This document shows positions 1-7,484 of a stretch of DNA of 31,208 bases, piece by piece. The translations under genes were made by a program, and so were the position numbers. The stretch spans positions 1 through 31,208 of the forward strand of contig CAJMAW010000019.1 in the NCBI GenBank assembly GCA_905211485.1. The letters are read 5' to 3'. A model generated the notes under the pieces. It saw only the letters and a program-made list of their open reading frames with translations. It had not been told where the DNA came from and searched no databases. This stretch comes from an uncultured Lentisphaeria bacterium. GTDB taxonomy: Bacteria > Verrucomicrobiota > Lentisphaeria > Victivallales > UBA1829. Every line of letters starts with the position of its first letter. The first letter of the stretch is position 1.

Positions 1-1
1 C

Positions 2-154
2 CAGCCGCACCGGGAAAGCCGCCGCGCCGAAAAACCGGAGGAAATGAACTCCCGGCAAAAAGAAAATGAAAAACCGGGGGAAATGAATCCGGAATTGTTG
101 AAGAAAAGAAAAAGTTCTCTCTTCTTCCTCTCCGTTCTCTTTCCCCGGATGTGA
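2..154 (+). CDS. possible C-terminal end of a truncated ORF at the window edge
   Basis: An open frame enters from the left edge and ends at a TGA at 152-154. Its start lies outside the window. The readable part is very charged and holds a 13-codon imperfect repeat in frame (copies starting near 29 and 68, both reading EKP-x-EMN). The last residues come from a pyrimidine-rich stretch that resembles the intergenic DNA elsewhere in this window. The frame may therefore be chance, or the true end of a real gene. I recognise no family. Confidence 0.2.
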   Translation, partial: QPHRESRRAEKPEEMNSRQKENEKPGEMNPELLKKRKSSLFFLSVLFPRM

Positions 155-226
155 TACGGTCTTCAGAAAGGACATCAAGGAAAAGAAAGTCAATCATCAT
201 CACCACCAAGGGAAAACAGGAAAATC

Positions 227-1285
227 ATGAGCAGTAAAGTCAGAATCGGCATCATCGGATGCGGAACCATCGGGTCCGTGCACGCGGACGCATACACACA
301 GGTGGAAAATGCGGAGATCGTCGCACTCTGCGACATTCTGCCGGACTGTCTGGAAGAAAAGGCGAAACACTACAAGATCGGGAAAACCTATGCCGACTAC
401 AAGGAACTTCTGGCGGATCCCGGCATCGATGCGGTGAGCATCTGCGTCCCGAACGATCTTCACGCACCGATCGCAATCGCCGCAATGGAAGCGGGCAAAC
501 ACGTGATGCTGGAAAAACCCATGACTTTGAACGCGGACTGGGGACGCAAGATTCTGGATGCCCGCGACAAATCCGGCAAAGTCCTGCAGATGGGAATGGT
601 CCGCCGCCAGAGTCCGGAATCGGTTCTGGTCAAGGAAATCATGGAAAGCGGGCGTCTGGGAGAAATTTACCAGATCCGCGTCAAACTCATCCGCCGCCGC
701 GGCATTCCCGGACTCGGCGGATGGTTCACCACCAAGGCACGCTCCGGAGGAGGCGGACTGATCGACATCGCCGTCCACGCCCTCGACCAGGTCATGTGGC
801 TCACAGGGTACTGGAATCCCACACGCGTCAGCGCTAAAACATATTCCAAATTCGGATCGCCCATTCAGGACTATCACTACGTCTCCATGTGGGCCGGCCC
901 CCCGAAAATGGACGGAGTCTTCGATGTGGATGATTATGCCGTGGGATTCGTCCGCTTCGGGAAAACGGCAACGCTCTCTTTTGAAGTTGCCTGGGCATGC
1001 AACGCGGAGGATGAATCCTATGTCGAGCTGATCGGAGACAAGGGCGGAGTCAAAGTCATCGACGGCAACATCACCATCCGGACCGAAATGGACGGCAAAA
1101 TCGCCGACATCGCGCTCCAGTACAACAAGAACGGAAATCCCTTCGTCGAGGAACTCCGCAAATTCGCCGCCGCAGTCCAAGGCAAGGGTGAAATCCCCGC
1201 CACCGGTGAGGAAGGACTCGTCGCCATGCGTCTTCTCGATGCCATCTACCGCTCCAGCGAGCTCGACTGCGAAGTCGAAATCTGA
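227..1285 (+). CDS. Gfo/Idh/MocA family NAD(P)-dependent oxidoreductase
   Basis: A 352-residue cytoplasmic oxidoreductase of the inositol dehydrogenase-like family. These enzymes oxidise or reduce a hydroxyl of a sugar, sugar acid or cyclitol using NAD(P). The N-terminal Rossmann fold shows GIIGCGTIG (residues 8-16) for dinucleotide binding. The family EKP motif (96-98) follows, with its catalytic lysine. In the C-terminal substrate domain, D180 and H184 in DIAVHALD match the family's catalytic Asp-x3-His. Length is normal for the family. The start is the ATG 8-9 bases after a purine-rich GGAAAA stretch, which is a weak ribosome site. The next gene, 497 bases on, is a sugar isomerase/epimerase, the usual partner of these enzymes in sugar catabolism. 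The sequence does not reveal the substrate. It is not inositol-specific on the evidence here. Confidence 0.93.
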   Translation: MSSKVRIGIIGCGTIGSVHADAYTQVENAEIVALCDILPDCLEEKAKHYKIGKTYADYKELLADPGIDAVSICVPNDLHAPIAIAAMEAGKHVMLEKPMTLNADWGRKILDARDKSGKVLQMGMVRRQSPESVLVKEIMESGRLGEIYQIRVKLIRRRGIPGLGGWFTTKARSGGGGLIDIAVHALDQVMWLTGYWNPTRVSAKTYSKFGSPIQDYHYVSMWAGPPKMDGVFDVDDYAVGFVRFGKTATLSFEVAWACNAEDESYVELIGDKGGVKVIDGNITIRTEMDGKIADIALQYNKNGNPFVEELRKFAAAVQGKGEIPATGEEGLVAMRLLDAIYRSSELDCEVEI

Positions 1286-1782
1286 ATCCCGCTCACCGGA
1301 AAGAAAGGCGCAGGAGAGCCGACCCGGCAGCAACAGAAGAAGGAAAAGACAAAGAAGACGGGATGATCATCCCACCCTCCCCCCGGGAAAAGAGAGAAAA
1401 AACGGGAAAAGCGTGAAGGAGGAAAAACGGAAGAAAGCGTTCCCTCATTCGCCCCGGAACCATTCTTCCCGTTTCCCTCTCTTCCATGGGGAAAGGTTCA
1501 TGGGAGGCTTCATGGAAAACATGGAGGAGAAAAGGAGAAAGCCTGAGGGGAATCAAGAAGGAATTTCTGTTTACCCCCCCGGGATGAAGTGAAGGAAGCG
1601 GGGAAACGCTTTCCTTAGTCTTTATTCTTTCTCTATTCTTTTCTTCCGTTTTTTCCATTCTTCGCTTCACATCTGGATTCCTTTCTTTTTTCCGGAGCAG
1701 ATCTTTTTCTGCCGGGAAACTCCTATTCACAAGATCACACACTCAATCATATTCATTTCATCAAGGAAAGAAGACTCAAGCC
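1286..1782. other. intergenic region, no gene seen
   Basis: About 500 bases between the oxidoreductase and the isomerase. The left half is purine-rich and the right half pyrimidine-rich on the plus strand. It contains a perfect 14-base palindrome GGGATGATCATCCC at 1360-1373. A long, imperfect GA/CT inverted repeat lies at about 1390-1485 and could fold in RNA, but lacks a clean U-tract. Open frames here are low-complexity and have no convincing start. I see no clear promoter for the isomerase gene. Confidence 0.5.
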
Positions 1783-2667
1783 ATGAAGAAAATCGGACTG
1801 AGTTCCTACAGCATCAGCCGCGCGATTGCGGCGGGCGAATTCGACATTCTCGGAGCGGTGGACTGGATCGCGGAAAACGGAGGCGAACATATTGAAATTG
1901 TTCCTTCCGGGTGCTTCAAACTGCAGTCCGCGGCAGATCCTCTGGCCGCGGCGATCCGGAAACGGGCCGGGGAAAAGGGCATTGAAATTTCCAGCTACAC
2001 CATTGGAGCCAACCTCATCACAGCGGGAGAGGACGGACACGATTCAACGGCGGAAGAATGCGCCGCGGAAATCGAACGGCTGAAACGCGAAGTCGATATC
2101 GCGGCGGCGCTGGGCGTGCGTTTCATGCGTCATGACGCCGGCTGGAGACCCATGGACCGCTGCGGGATCGAACAGTTTGAACGGGACCTGCCGAAAGCCG
2201 CAGACGCCTGCGGACAGATTGCGGATTACGCCGCACGCTACGGCATCACCACCAGCGTGGAAAATCACGGGTACTTCTTCCAGGGAAGCGAACGCGTGCA
2301 CCGCCTGGTCGCCATGGTCGGAAGAGACAACTTCCGCACCACGCTCGACGTCGGAAACTTCAACTGCGTCGATGAAGACTCCGTTTCCGCCACCATGAAC
2401 AACATCTCCATCGCCTCCATGATCCACTTCAAGGATTTCTATATCCGCGACGAAGTCCCCACCATGGGCGGATGGTTCAAAAGCCTTCACGGCCGCTGTC
2501 TCCGCGGCGCCATCACTGGGTGCGGCGACCTTAATCTCCGCAAAGTCACCGAGATCATCCGCAATTCCTCCTATGATGGCTTCATCTCCGTGGAATATGA
2601 AGGCATGGAGGAATGCAAACTCGGTTCTAAAATCAGTCTGGAGAACGTCAAGGCACTCTTTGCCTGA
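1783..2667 (+). CDS. sugar phosphate isomerase/epimerase (TIM barrel)
   Basis: A 294-residue protein of the xylose isomerase-like TIM-barrel (AP endonuclease 2) superfamily. Members interconvert keto and aldo sugars or epimerise them with a divalent metal. The four expected metal ligands can be read in order at strand ends: Glu in SVENHG, Asp in TLDVGNFN, His in HFKDF and Glu in ISVEYEG. There is no signal peptide, so it is cytoplasmic. The ATG follows AAGGAAAGAAGA at an unusually long distance (about 12-20 bases), and no better start exists. It pairs with the upstream Gfo/Idh oxidoreductase as a likely two-step sugar conversion module. It ends just before a strong hairpin terminator. The exact substrate cannot be told. 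Confidence 0.9.
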   Translation: MKKIGLSSYSISRAIAAGEFDILGAVDWIAENGGEHIEIVPSGCFKLQSAADPLAAAIRKRAGEKGIEISSYTIGANLITAGEDGHDSTAEECAAEIERLKREVDIAAALGVRFMRHDAGWRPMDRCGIEQFERDLPKAADACGQIADYAARYGITTSVENHGYFFQGSERVHRLVAMVGRDNFRTTLDVGNFNCVDEDSVSATMNNISIASMIHFKDFYIRDEVPTMGGWFKSLHGRCLRGAITGCGDLNLRKVTEIIRNSSYDGFISVEYEGMEECKLGSKISLENVKALFA

Positions 2668-2683
2668 CAATCTCAGGAAGAAT

Positions 2684-2714
2684 GGGGGATAAAGCTCAGC
2701 TTTTCCCCCCTTTT
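2684..2714 (+). terminator. intrinsic terminator after the isomerase
   Basis: GGGGGA(T)AAAGC pairs with GCTTTTCCCCC around a TCA loop: 11 base pairs with one bulged T. It is followed by CTTTTCTCC. It sits 17 bases after the stop codon and ends the 1783-2667 transcript. Confidence 0.8.
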
Positions 2715-2850
2715 CTCCATCTTTTCGTTCCGCCTTTTTTCTCTTTTTCTTTTTTTCCCATTTTCCCTTTTTCCCCTCATCCTCTCCTCCTCCCCCCGCG
2801 CTCCGTTTTTCCAGGAACGCCTTTCCACCTTTCTCTTTCCGCCCTCTTTT
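2715..2850. repeat. long polypyrimidine tract (low complexity)
   Basis: Most of this stretch is C or T on the plus strand, with only scattered purines. It is intergenic, between a terminator and the next promoter. No gene is supported here. Open frames reading through it on the minus strand are Lys/Glu/Arg-rich low-complexity artefacts. Confidence 0.6.
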
Positions 2851-2895
2851 AGCAGCTTCATCGTCCGGCGGGGGATGAAAAATTGCGCTTCCCGG

Positions 2896-2923
2896 TTGAA
2901 AAAACACCGGTACGGGCTAGAGT
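2896..2923 (+). promoter_or_regulatory. candidate sigma70 promoter for the PfpI-tgt pair
   Basis: TTGAAA at 2896-2901 and TAGAGT at 2918-2923 are 16 bases apart. A perfect inverted repeat, GGTAC-N8-GTACC (2909-2913 and 2922-2926), overlaps the -10 element and could be an operator. The -10 match is only fair, so this is tentative. Confidence 0.4.
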
Positions 2924-3021
2924 ACCCGGGAAAAGCGGGAAAAGATGTTCATTACGATGAATGCGGCGGAGGGATTCTTTTCTGCCGCGGAGAAAAAAAA
3001 AGGAGCTTGAGCAGAGACAGC

Positions 3022-3594
3022 ATGGATAAAACAAAAGAAAAAGCCGTATGGATCGTCCTGGCGGACGGATTCGAGGAAACGGAGGCCATTGTCCCAGCCG
3101 ATGTGCTCAGACGGCTGAAGATTCCTGTGATTCTGACAGGACTGGAAAAGGAAGAAGTCCGGGGGAGCCATGGAATTGTCGTGAAGGCGGACTGCCTTCT
3201 CCGGGAGACGTCGCTGGACGACTGTATTGCAATTGTCCTTCCCGGAGGTCTTCCCGGCGCCATTCACCTGAGGGATTCCGCCGTTCTGGCTGAACGTCTT
3301 GCGAAGGCTTCTGAGAGCGGGAAAATCGTGGCTGCGATCTGCGCCGCGCCCATTGCGCTGGAACGCGCCGGACTGACCTCCGGAGGCAGCAGACGGATCA
3401 CCGGATACCCGGGGTCGGAAACAATGGCGCCCGGACTGGCCTATACCGGGAAAAACACGGAGCGGGATGGAAATCTCGTAACTGGCAAAGCGCCCGGAGC
3501 CGCCTTCGCCTTTGCCGCGGAAATCGCCGTCGCCCTTGGGAAAAGCCGTTCCGAGGTGGAGGATCTTTACAGGGAAATGTTTGTTCTGCAATGA
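3022..3594 (+). CDS. DJ-1/PfpI family protein
   Basis: A 190-residue protein of the DJ-1/ThiJ/PfpI superfamily (flavodoxin-like fold). Family members act as glyoxalase III/deglycase-like enzymes, chaperones or oxidative stress sensors. C107 in AAICAAP is the nucleophile-elbow cysteine, and E18 in DGFEETEA matches the conserved glutamate that contacts it. LPGG (73-76) is also typical. The frame is open further upstream to 2875, but that part is unlike the family, so I place the start at the ATG at 3022, with AGGAG 16 bases before it. It overlaps tgt by four bases (ATGA), implying translational coupling. The closest family analogues are YajL/DJ-1-like. The true activity is unknown. Confidence 0.88.
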   Translation: MDKTKEKAVWIVLADGFEETEAIVPADVLRRLKIPVILTGLEKEEVRGSHGIVVKADCLLRETSLDDCIAIVLPGGLPGAIHLRDSAVLAERLAKASESGKIVAAICAAPIALERAGLTSGGSRRITGYPGSETMAPGLAYTGKNTERDGNLVTGKAPGAAFAFAAEIAVALGKSRSEVEDLYREMFVLQ

Positions 3595-4688
3595 GTTCCC
3601 ATTTCACACTGCTCAAGACGTCCGGCCGTTCCGCGGCCCGGCTCGGCATACTGGAAACGCCGCACGGAAACATCCGTACACCGATTTTCATGCCGGTCGG
3701 AACCCGGGCGACGGTCAAGGCGATGTCTCCGCAGGAACTGGAGGAACTCGGAACTCAGATCATCCTCGGCAACACCTATCACCTGCTCCTGAGGCCTGGA
3801 CCGGAACTCATCGAACGCGCCGGAGGTCTGCACCGCTTTGAAAACTGGAAACGCCCGATTCTGACCGACAGCGGAGGATTCCAGGTGTTCAGCCTCACCA
3901 AACTCCGGAAAATCCGGAACGACGGTGTGGAATTCGCTTCGCATATCGACGGAACCCGTTTTTTCCTCGGTCCCGTCGAATCCATCCGCACTCAAAGGAG
4001 TCTCGGCTCGGACATTGTGATGGCGTTCGATGAATGCACCCCCTACCCCTGCACCCGGGAACAGGCCGAACAATCCCTCGCCCTCACCACACGCTGGGAA
4101 GGCATCAGCAGAGAACAGCCGCTCAGAGACGGACAGCAGATCTTCGGCATCGTTCAGGGTTCGGTCTACCGGGATCTGCGCGAATCCTCCGCAAAAACCC
4201 TGGCGGATATGGATTTCGACGGATACGCCATCGGAGGCGTCAGCGTCGGGGAAAGCGAGGAGGAAATGCTCTCCGTCATGGGCTGGACCGCACCTCTGCT
4301 GCCTGAAAACAAACCCCGTTATCTGATGGGCGTCGGAACTCCGAAACAAATCCTCGAAGGCGTCAAACGCGGCATCGACATGTTCGACTGCGTCATGCCC
4401 ACCCGTCTCGCACGGCATGGAACGGCCTTTCTCCGCGGCGGAGGCACTCTCCCCGTCAAGGCGGGAAAGTTCAGGGAGGATTTCTCTCCCGTCGATGAGC
4501 AGTGTTCCTGCTATGCTTGCAGAAACTTCTCCAGAGCGTACATCCGCCATCTCTTCAATGTCAATGAAATCCTCGGGCTCCGTCTCCTCACGCTCCACAA
4601 CATCCACTATTTCATGCGTCTGACGAAGCGCATCCGGGAAGCCATCGCGCAGGAAACTCTGGAAGACCAGGGAGATTCCATCCTCTAG
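3591..4688 (+). CDS. tgt: tRNA-guanine transglycosylase (queuine tRNA-ribosyltransferase)
   Basis: Exchanges guanine-34 for preQ1 in the anticodon of tRNAs for Asp, Asn, His and Tyr, a step of queuosine synthesis in the cytoplasm. At 365 residues it is full length for bacterial Tgt. The substrate-site aspartate D93 lies in TDSGGFQVFSL. The catalytic nucleophile is the Asp in FDCVMPTR (D266). The structural zinc site is C305-x-C307-xx-C310 with H336 in TLHN. The start overlaps the stop of the DJ-1/PfpI gene as ATGA. No other queuosine genes (queA, queC, queD, queE) are in this window. A hairpin with flanking A and T tracts lies just downstream. Confidence 0.97.
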   Translation: MSSHFTLLKTSGRSAARLGILETPHGNIRTPIFMPVGTRATVKAMSPQELEELGTQIILGNTYHLLLRPGPELIERAGGLHRFENWKRPILTDSGGFQVFSLTKLRKIRNDGVEFASHIDGTRFFLGPVESIRTQRSLGSDIVMAFDECTPYPCTREQAEQSLALTTRWEGISREQPLRDGQQIFGIVQGSVYRDLRESSAKTLADMDFDGYAIGGVSVGESEEEMLSVMGWTAPLLPENKPRYLMGVGTPKQILEGVKRGIDMFDCVMPTRLARHGTAFLRGGGTLPVKAGKFREDFSPVDEQCSCYACRNFSRAYIRHLFNVNEILGLRLLTLHNIHYFMRLTKRIREAIAQETLEDQGDSIL

Positions 4689-4705
4689 CCTGAATGAGAA
4701 AGAGG

Positions 4706-4742
4706 AAAAAAAAGGGAAAAGGCTTCTTCCCCTATTTTTTCC
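4706..4742. terminator. probable bidirectional terminator between convergent genes
   Basis: A run of A (4706-4713), a GGGAA/TTCCC stem with a loop, then CCTATTTTTT (4731-4740). The A-tract on one side and T-tract on the other would let it serve tgt on the plus strand and the alpha/beta hydrolase on the minus strand. The stem is short. Confidence 0.5.
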
Positions 4743-4811
4743 CCCCGCTTCGCCTCCCCTTCCTTCGAGCAGGCATGATGTCTTTCTTTTTCTCCGGGAG
4801 AGAGCCCCTTG

Positions 4812-5870
4812 TTACTGGGATTCCCCAGATGCAGGCCTTTCAGGCATTTCAGAAGCTTTTCCCGAGGAAGACGACGGAGACGTTTCCCCTTGCCGGATGG
4901 AATTCAGAAAATTCGCAAGACGTTTCCTGTAGTTCTCTCCCGCTGCGGGAATCACGCTGTTGTGCCCGGCACCCGGAACAGGAAACCATTCTTTCTTTTC
5001 CGACGGGGCGTTTTCATAGAGAGCCTTCCCGTGTCCGGGCGGAATGAGGGAATCCCGTTCTCCGTGAATCACCAGAAGCGGAGCCTTCACATCCGCGATC
5101 CGTTCGAGATTCGGGAAGGGACTTCCCGGCAGGAAGCCCAGCCCGGCCACGGAGAAGACGTCCTTGAACGGGGAATCCAGGACCAGCGCCATCGGATCCG
5201 TCCTCCCCGCAAGCCATACGGAGGGACCGCAGCCGACCGATCTGCCGAAAACGACAATCGACTCCGCCGGAATGGAAAGCACTTCCGTCAGATAGTCCCA
5301 GCAAAGCCGGATATCCCGGAGAGCCGCCGCCTCCGAGGGAACGCCTCCGCTTGCCCCATATCCTTCATAGTCGTAAGCAAATACCCCGTATCCGCCGCCG
5401 TCTCCGCGTTCTCCCGTCCTTTTCCCCTCCGCCAGGAACCGCGCCAGACCGGACACCGTGCGCAAATCCTCCGCATTCCCGTGGCTGTACAGCAGAACCG
5501 GCGCATTCTCCGAAGGCGGAGGAAGATAATACACCGCAAGTCCCGGCTCCGGCACTCCCTCTCCCTGAATGAAGAACACTCCTTCCGGATACTTCCCCCC
5601 GCTGAACGGCGGAGGCTGAAACAAAGTCCATTCCGAGAGCGGACGCGAAAAGAAGAACAGAAAAATCAGCAGCACTGCGGAGAAAATCAGAACCGTAAGA
5701 AGCATCGCGCCAGGGGAAAAACGCAGAGAAAAGTGCAGCCGCAAGCGGAAGAAGGGGAAAGCCCACCCCTTCCCTCCCCGCGGCGGCAAAAGAAGGGAAG
5801 CAGTCCCGGAAAGCTGGGCTCTCTTTTCTCCCGCTTCCGGTTCCGAACTCGTTCTGTTCTTCTCCTCCAT
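4812..5870 (-). CDS. membrane-anchored alpha/beta hydrolase (BEM46-like)
   Basis: A 352-residue serine hydrolase of the alpha/beta fold. A basic, Pro-rich N-terminus leads to one hydrophobic membrane segment (about 56-74), and the catalytic domain follows. The oxyanion loop is YSHGNAED, and the nucleophile elbow is GRSVGCG with S211. The acid is D273 in HGERDSLIPP, and the histidine is H303 in GAGHNS. This matches the BEM46/YqkD-type hydrolases, whose substrates are mostly unknown esters or peptides. The frame is open to an ATG at 5954, which would add 28 unconserved residues. I prefer 5870 because a GGAAGGAAAGG purine run precedes it. A weak promoter-like pair (TAAAAT complement at 5961-5966) would also place the transcript start near 5954. 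The C-terminal tail (last 20 residues) is Ser/Pro-rich. It stands alone, convergent with tgt. Confidence 0.85.
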   Translation of the reverse strand: MEEKNRTSSEPEAGEKRAQLSGTASLLLPPRGGKGWAFPFFRLRLHFSLRFSPGAMLLTVLIFSAVLLIFLFFFSRPLSEWTLFQPPPFSGGKYPEGVFFIQGEGVPEPGLAVYYLPPPSENAPVLLYSHGNAEDLRTVSGLARFLAEGKRTGERGDGGGYGVFAYDYEGYGASGGVPSEAAALRDIRLCWDYLTEVLSIPAESIVVFGRSVGCGPSVWLAGRTDPMALVLDSPFKDVFSVAGLGFLPGSPFPNLERIADVKAPLLVIHGERDSLIPPGHGKALYENAPSEKKEWFPVPGAGHNSVIPAAGENYRKRLANFLNSIRQGETSPSSSSGKASEMPERPASGESQ

Positions 5871-6395
5871 TATCCGAAAAACGCCTTTCCTTCCCGGGAC
5901 ACCGCAACAGGAAACTCTCCGGGAATTTCTTCTTTGACTCTTTTTCCCCGGCATGCCGGCATTTTACCTCTCACACTCTGAGACTTCACCCCGTTTCCCC
6001 TCTTCCACTGCTCTCTTCCACCATTCGGTCCGCCATTGTGTTTCAGACTTCTCAGAAAACACTTCCTCCCCGCGATTCCCGGAAACGGAAGAAAAGTTCC
6101 CGTTCCTCTTCCCCGCTCCTCCGAAGGAGAATGTCCTGCTTCCTCCCCCCCGGAAATCTTCCTTTTCCCGTTTCATGGAAACAAAAAAAGTGCGGGCGCC
6201 GCTACGCCGGACCATTCCGCTTACTTTTTTCTTCTGATTTTCTTCTGATCCCGGAGCCATCTCTTTTTTCAATGAAGAACACTCCTTCTGAATCGAACGG
6301 GGAATCTGAGTTTGAGAGGAAAAGAGACTCACACTCCCGTATTTTTCTCCTCCTCGACCACAGTGCGACACAGGCACACACACCCCCCGTTTTTC
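5871..6395. other. intergenic region, no supported gene
   Basis: Apart from the possible 28-codon extension of the hydrolase, I find no credible gene here. The plus strand is pyrimidine-rich in 5980-6180. The open frames in several phases are Ser/Phe/Pro- or Arg/Lys-rich and look like chance. Part of it could be remains of the doubtful ORF at 6396-6890. Confidence 0.45.
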
Positions 6396-6890
6396 TCACA
6401 AACGCAGAGAAAGACATCTTCCTCCGGCAAATCCCTGAGCAGGGAAAGCACCCCCTGCACGGGCTGATTTTCTTCTTTCTCTTTCGCGAAACGCCGAACT
6501 GAGCGCCGCCGCTCCGTCCAGGACCGGAAGTGCCGCAGAACCGGAGTTTTCCTTCCAGCGTTTTCTGTTTTCCCTGCCGGGAAAGAAAAAAGAGGAAGAA
6601 ACCGTATACTGGAAATGCCTCCGGATTCCCGTTGTCACACAGAGAAGACCTGGGAGAACGTCCCGCGCCGTCACGAAGAGATATTTTCCGGGCTCCGGAC
6701 GACGGCATGGGAAGGAAAAGAAGGGTTCCTGGATTTCCTCAAACAGAGCTCCCCAGACGGAGGCCGCTCCTTCTGAAATCAGGCGCTCTTCCACAAGATC
6801 CCAGCGCCCGTTTGCAGGAGAAACATTCCATTCTCCTGAAACGGAAAGACCTTTCTGCAGAAGAACCGTTTCCAGATGATTCAGAATCAT
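6396..6890 (-). CDS. hypothetical protein, possibly degenerate
   Basis: An open frame of 164 codons that starts 34 bases after the stop of the small DUF3467-like gene. AAAGGA lies 11 bases before the ATG, so it could be the second gene of that transcript. The first 95 or so residues look like an ordinary soluble protein (for example VEERLISEGAASVWGALFEE). The rest turns Arg/Gly/Ala-rich, which suggests either a decayed 3' half or a frameshift. Overlapping frames compete in the downstream half. I recognise no family. Confidence 0.35.
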   Translation of the reverse strand: MILNHLETVLLQKGLSVSGEWNVSPANGRWDLVEERLISEGAASVWGALFEEIQEPFFSFPCRRPEPGKYLFVTARDVLPGLLCVTTGIRRHFQYTVSSSFFFPGRENRKRWKENSGSAALPVLDGAAALSSAFRERERRKSARAGGAFPAQGFAGGRCLSLRL

Positions 6891-6924
6891 GTGAGGAAAA
6901 ATCCTTTCCCTGATGGTGTCCGGA

Positions 6925-7170
6925 TCAGGACTTCTTCGCGTTCTCGTTCTTCTGAAGCACGCCCGCCTCCAGGAGCTTGTTGATCAGCTTCTGCATGGAA
7001 TCGAAGGCATTGAGGAATCCCTGGGGAGGCATGATGATGCGTTCGCTGACCACAGGTTCGGGATTGCCTTCCTCTTTCGGCTGAAGAGTCACGAAATCGA
7101 AACGGACCATGCCGCCCGCAAAGTGAATTTGTCCGATTCCATCCGCGAAGATTTCTTTTTTGTCCGCCAT
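6925..7170 (-). CDS. small conserved protein, DUF3467-like pattern
   Basis: An 81-residue soluble protein. Its N-terminal half is beta-like (IGQIHFAGGMVRFDFVTLQP). A charged turn follows, then VVSERIIMPPQGFLNAF leads into a C-terminal amphipathic helix. This order (short beta hairpin, V-x-R-hydrophobic-M-x-PQ, then helix) resembles DUF3467-type proteins of unknown function, a resemblance I judge by eye only. The start is the ATG at 7170 with AGGAGA five bases upstream. A second in-frame ATG at 7203 has a similar GGAGA site and would add 11 residues. A near-consensus promoter lies at 7248-7276. It may be co-transcribed with the doubtful ORF at 6396-6890. Confidence 0.72.
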   Translation of the reverse strand: MADKKEIFADGIGQIHFAGGMVRFDFVTLQPKEEGNPEPVVSERIIMPPQGFLNAFDSMQKLINKLLEAGVLQKNENAKKS

Positions 7171-7247
7171 GTTTTCTCCTTTGTTTTGAGGGTTGAAGGA
7201 CATTGTTTTCTCCGGGAACCGCGACTCCCGCGGGTCCCGTTCCGGGG

Positions 7248-7276
7248 AGTATATCCGCTGAAGGAGGAAATGTCAA
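7248..7276 (-). promoter_or_regulatory. strong sigma70 promoter for the small DUF3467-like gene
   Basis: Read on the minus strand: TTGACA (7276-7271), 17 bases, TATACT (7253-7248). Both hexamers are at or near consensus and the spacing is ideal. The expected transcript start is near 7241, about 70 bases before the ATG at 7170. Confidence 0.8.
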
Positions 7277-7417
7277 CCCTGAATTTTCAGAAATATAAAA
7301 AAGAACACTCTCACCTTTCCCCGGTTTCAGTGGAAAAGCTCCGCAGAACGGAACGGAAGAATGCGGAATTTCCCCTGATCCGGACAGGGAAAGAAAATGG
7401 AAAGTGACAAACATTCC

Positions 7418-7446
7418 TTGACAGGGAAAAATCTATCGAATATAAT
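7418..7446 (+). promoter_or_regulatory. perfect consensus sigma70 promoter for the S41 peptidase gene
   Basis: TTGACA at 7418-7423 and TATAAT at 7441-7446 with exactly 17 bases between them. The expected start is near 7453, giving a leader of about 165 bases. ATCGAA repeats overlap and follow the core promoter, so it is probably repressed by a DNA-binding protein. Confidence 0.85.
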
Positions 7447-7484
7447 ACCAAATCGAATATTGAACTATCGAAGAGATAATCGAA
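7435..7484 (+). repeat. four ATCGAA repeats across the promoter start region
   Basis: ATCGAA occurs at 7435-7440, 7452-7457, 7467-7472 and 7479-7484. Two copies extend to CTATCGAA and two to AATCGAATA. They lie between the -35 and -10 elements and over the first 30 transcribed bases, a position suited to repressor binding. Confidence 0.55.

Noticed and set aside
2875..3021. Longer start for the DJ-1/PfpI gene
   Set aside because: The 49 extra residues are unlike the family and would overlap the candidate promoter.
4809..5981. Plus-strand long frame opposite the alpha/beta hydrolase
   Set aside because: Arg/Pro/Ser-rich, no family features. It is the shadow of the minus-strand hydrolase, which has a full catalytic triad.
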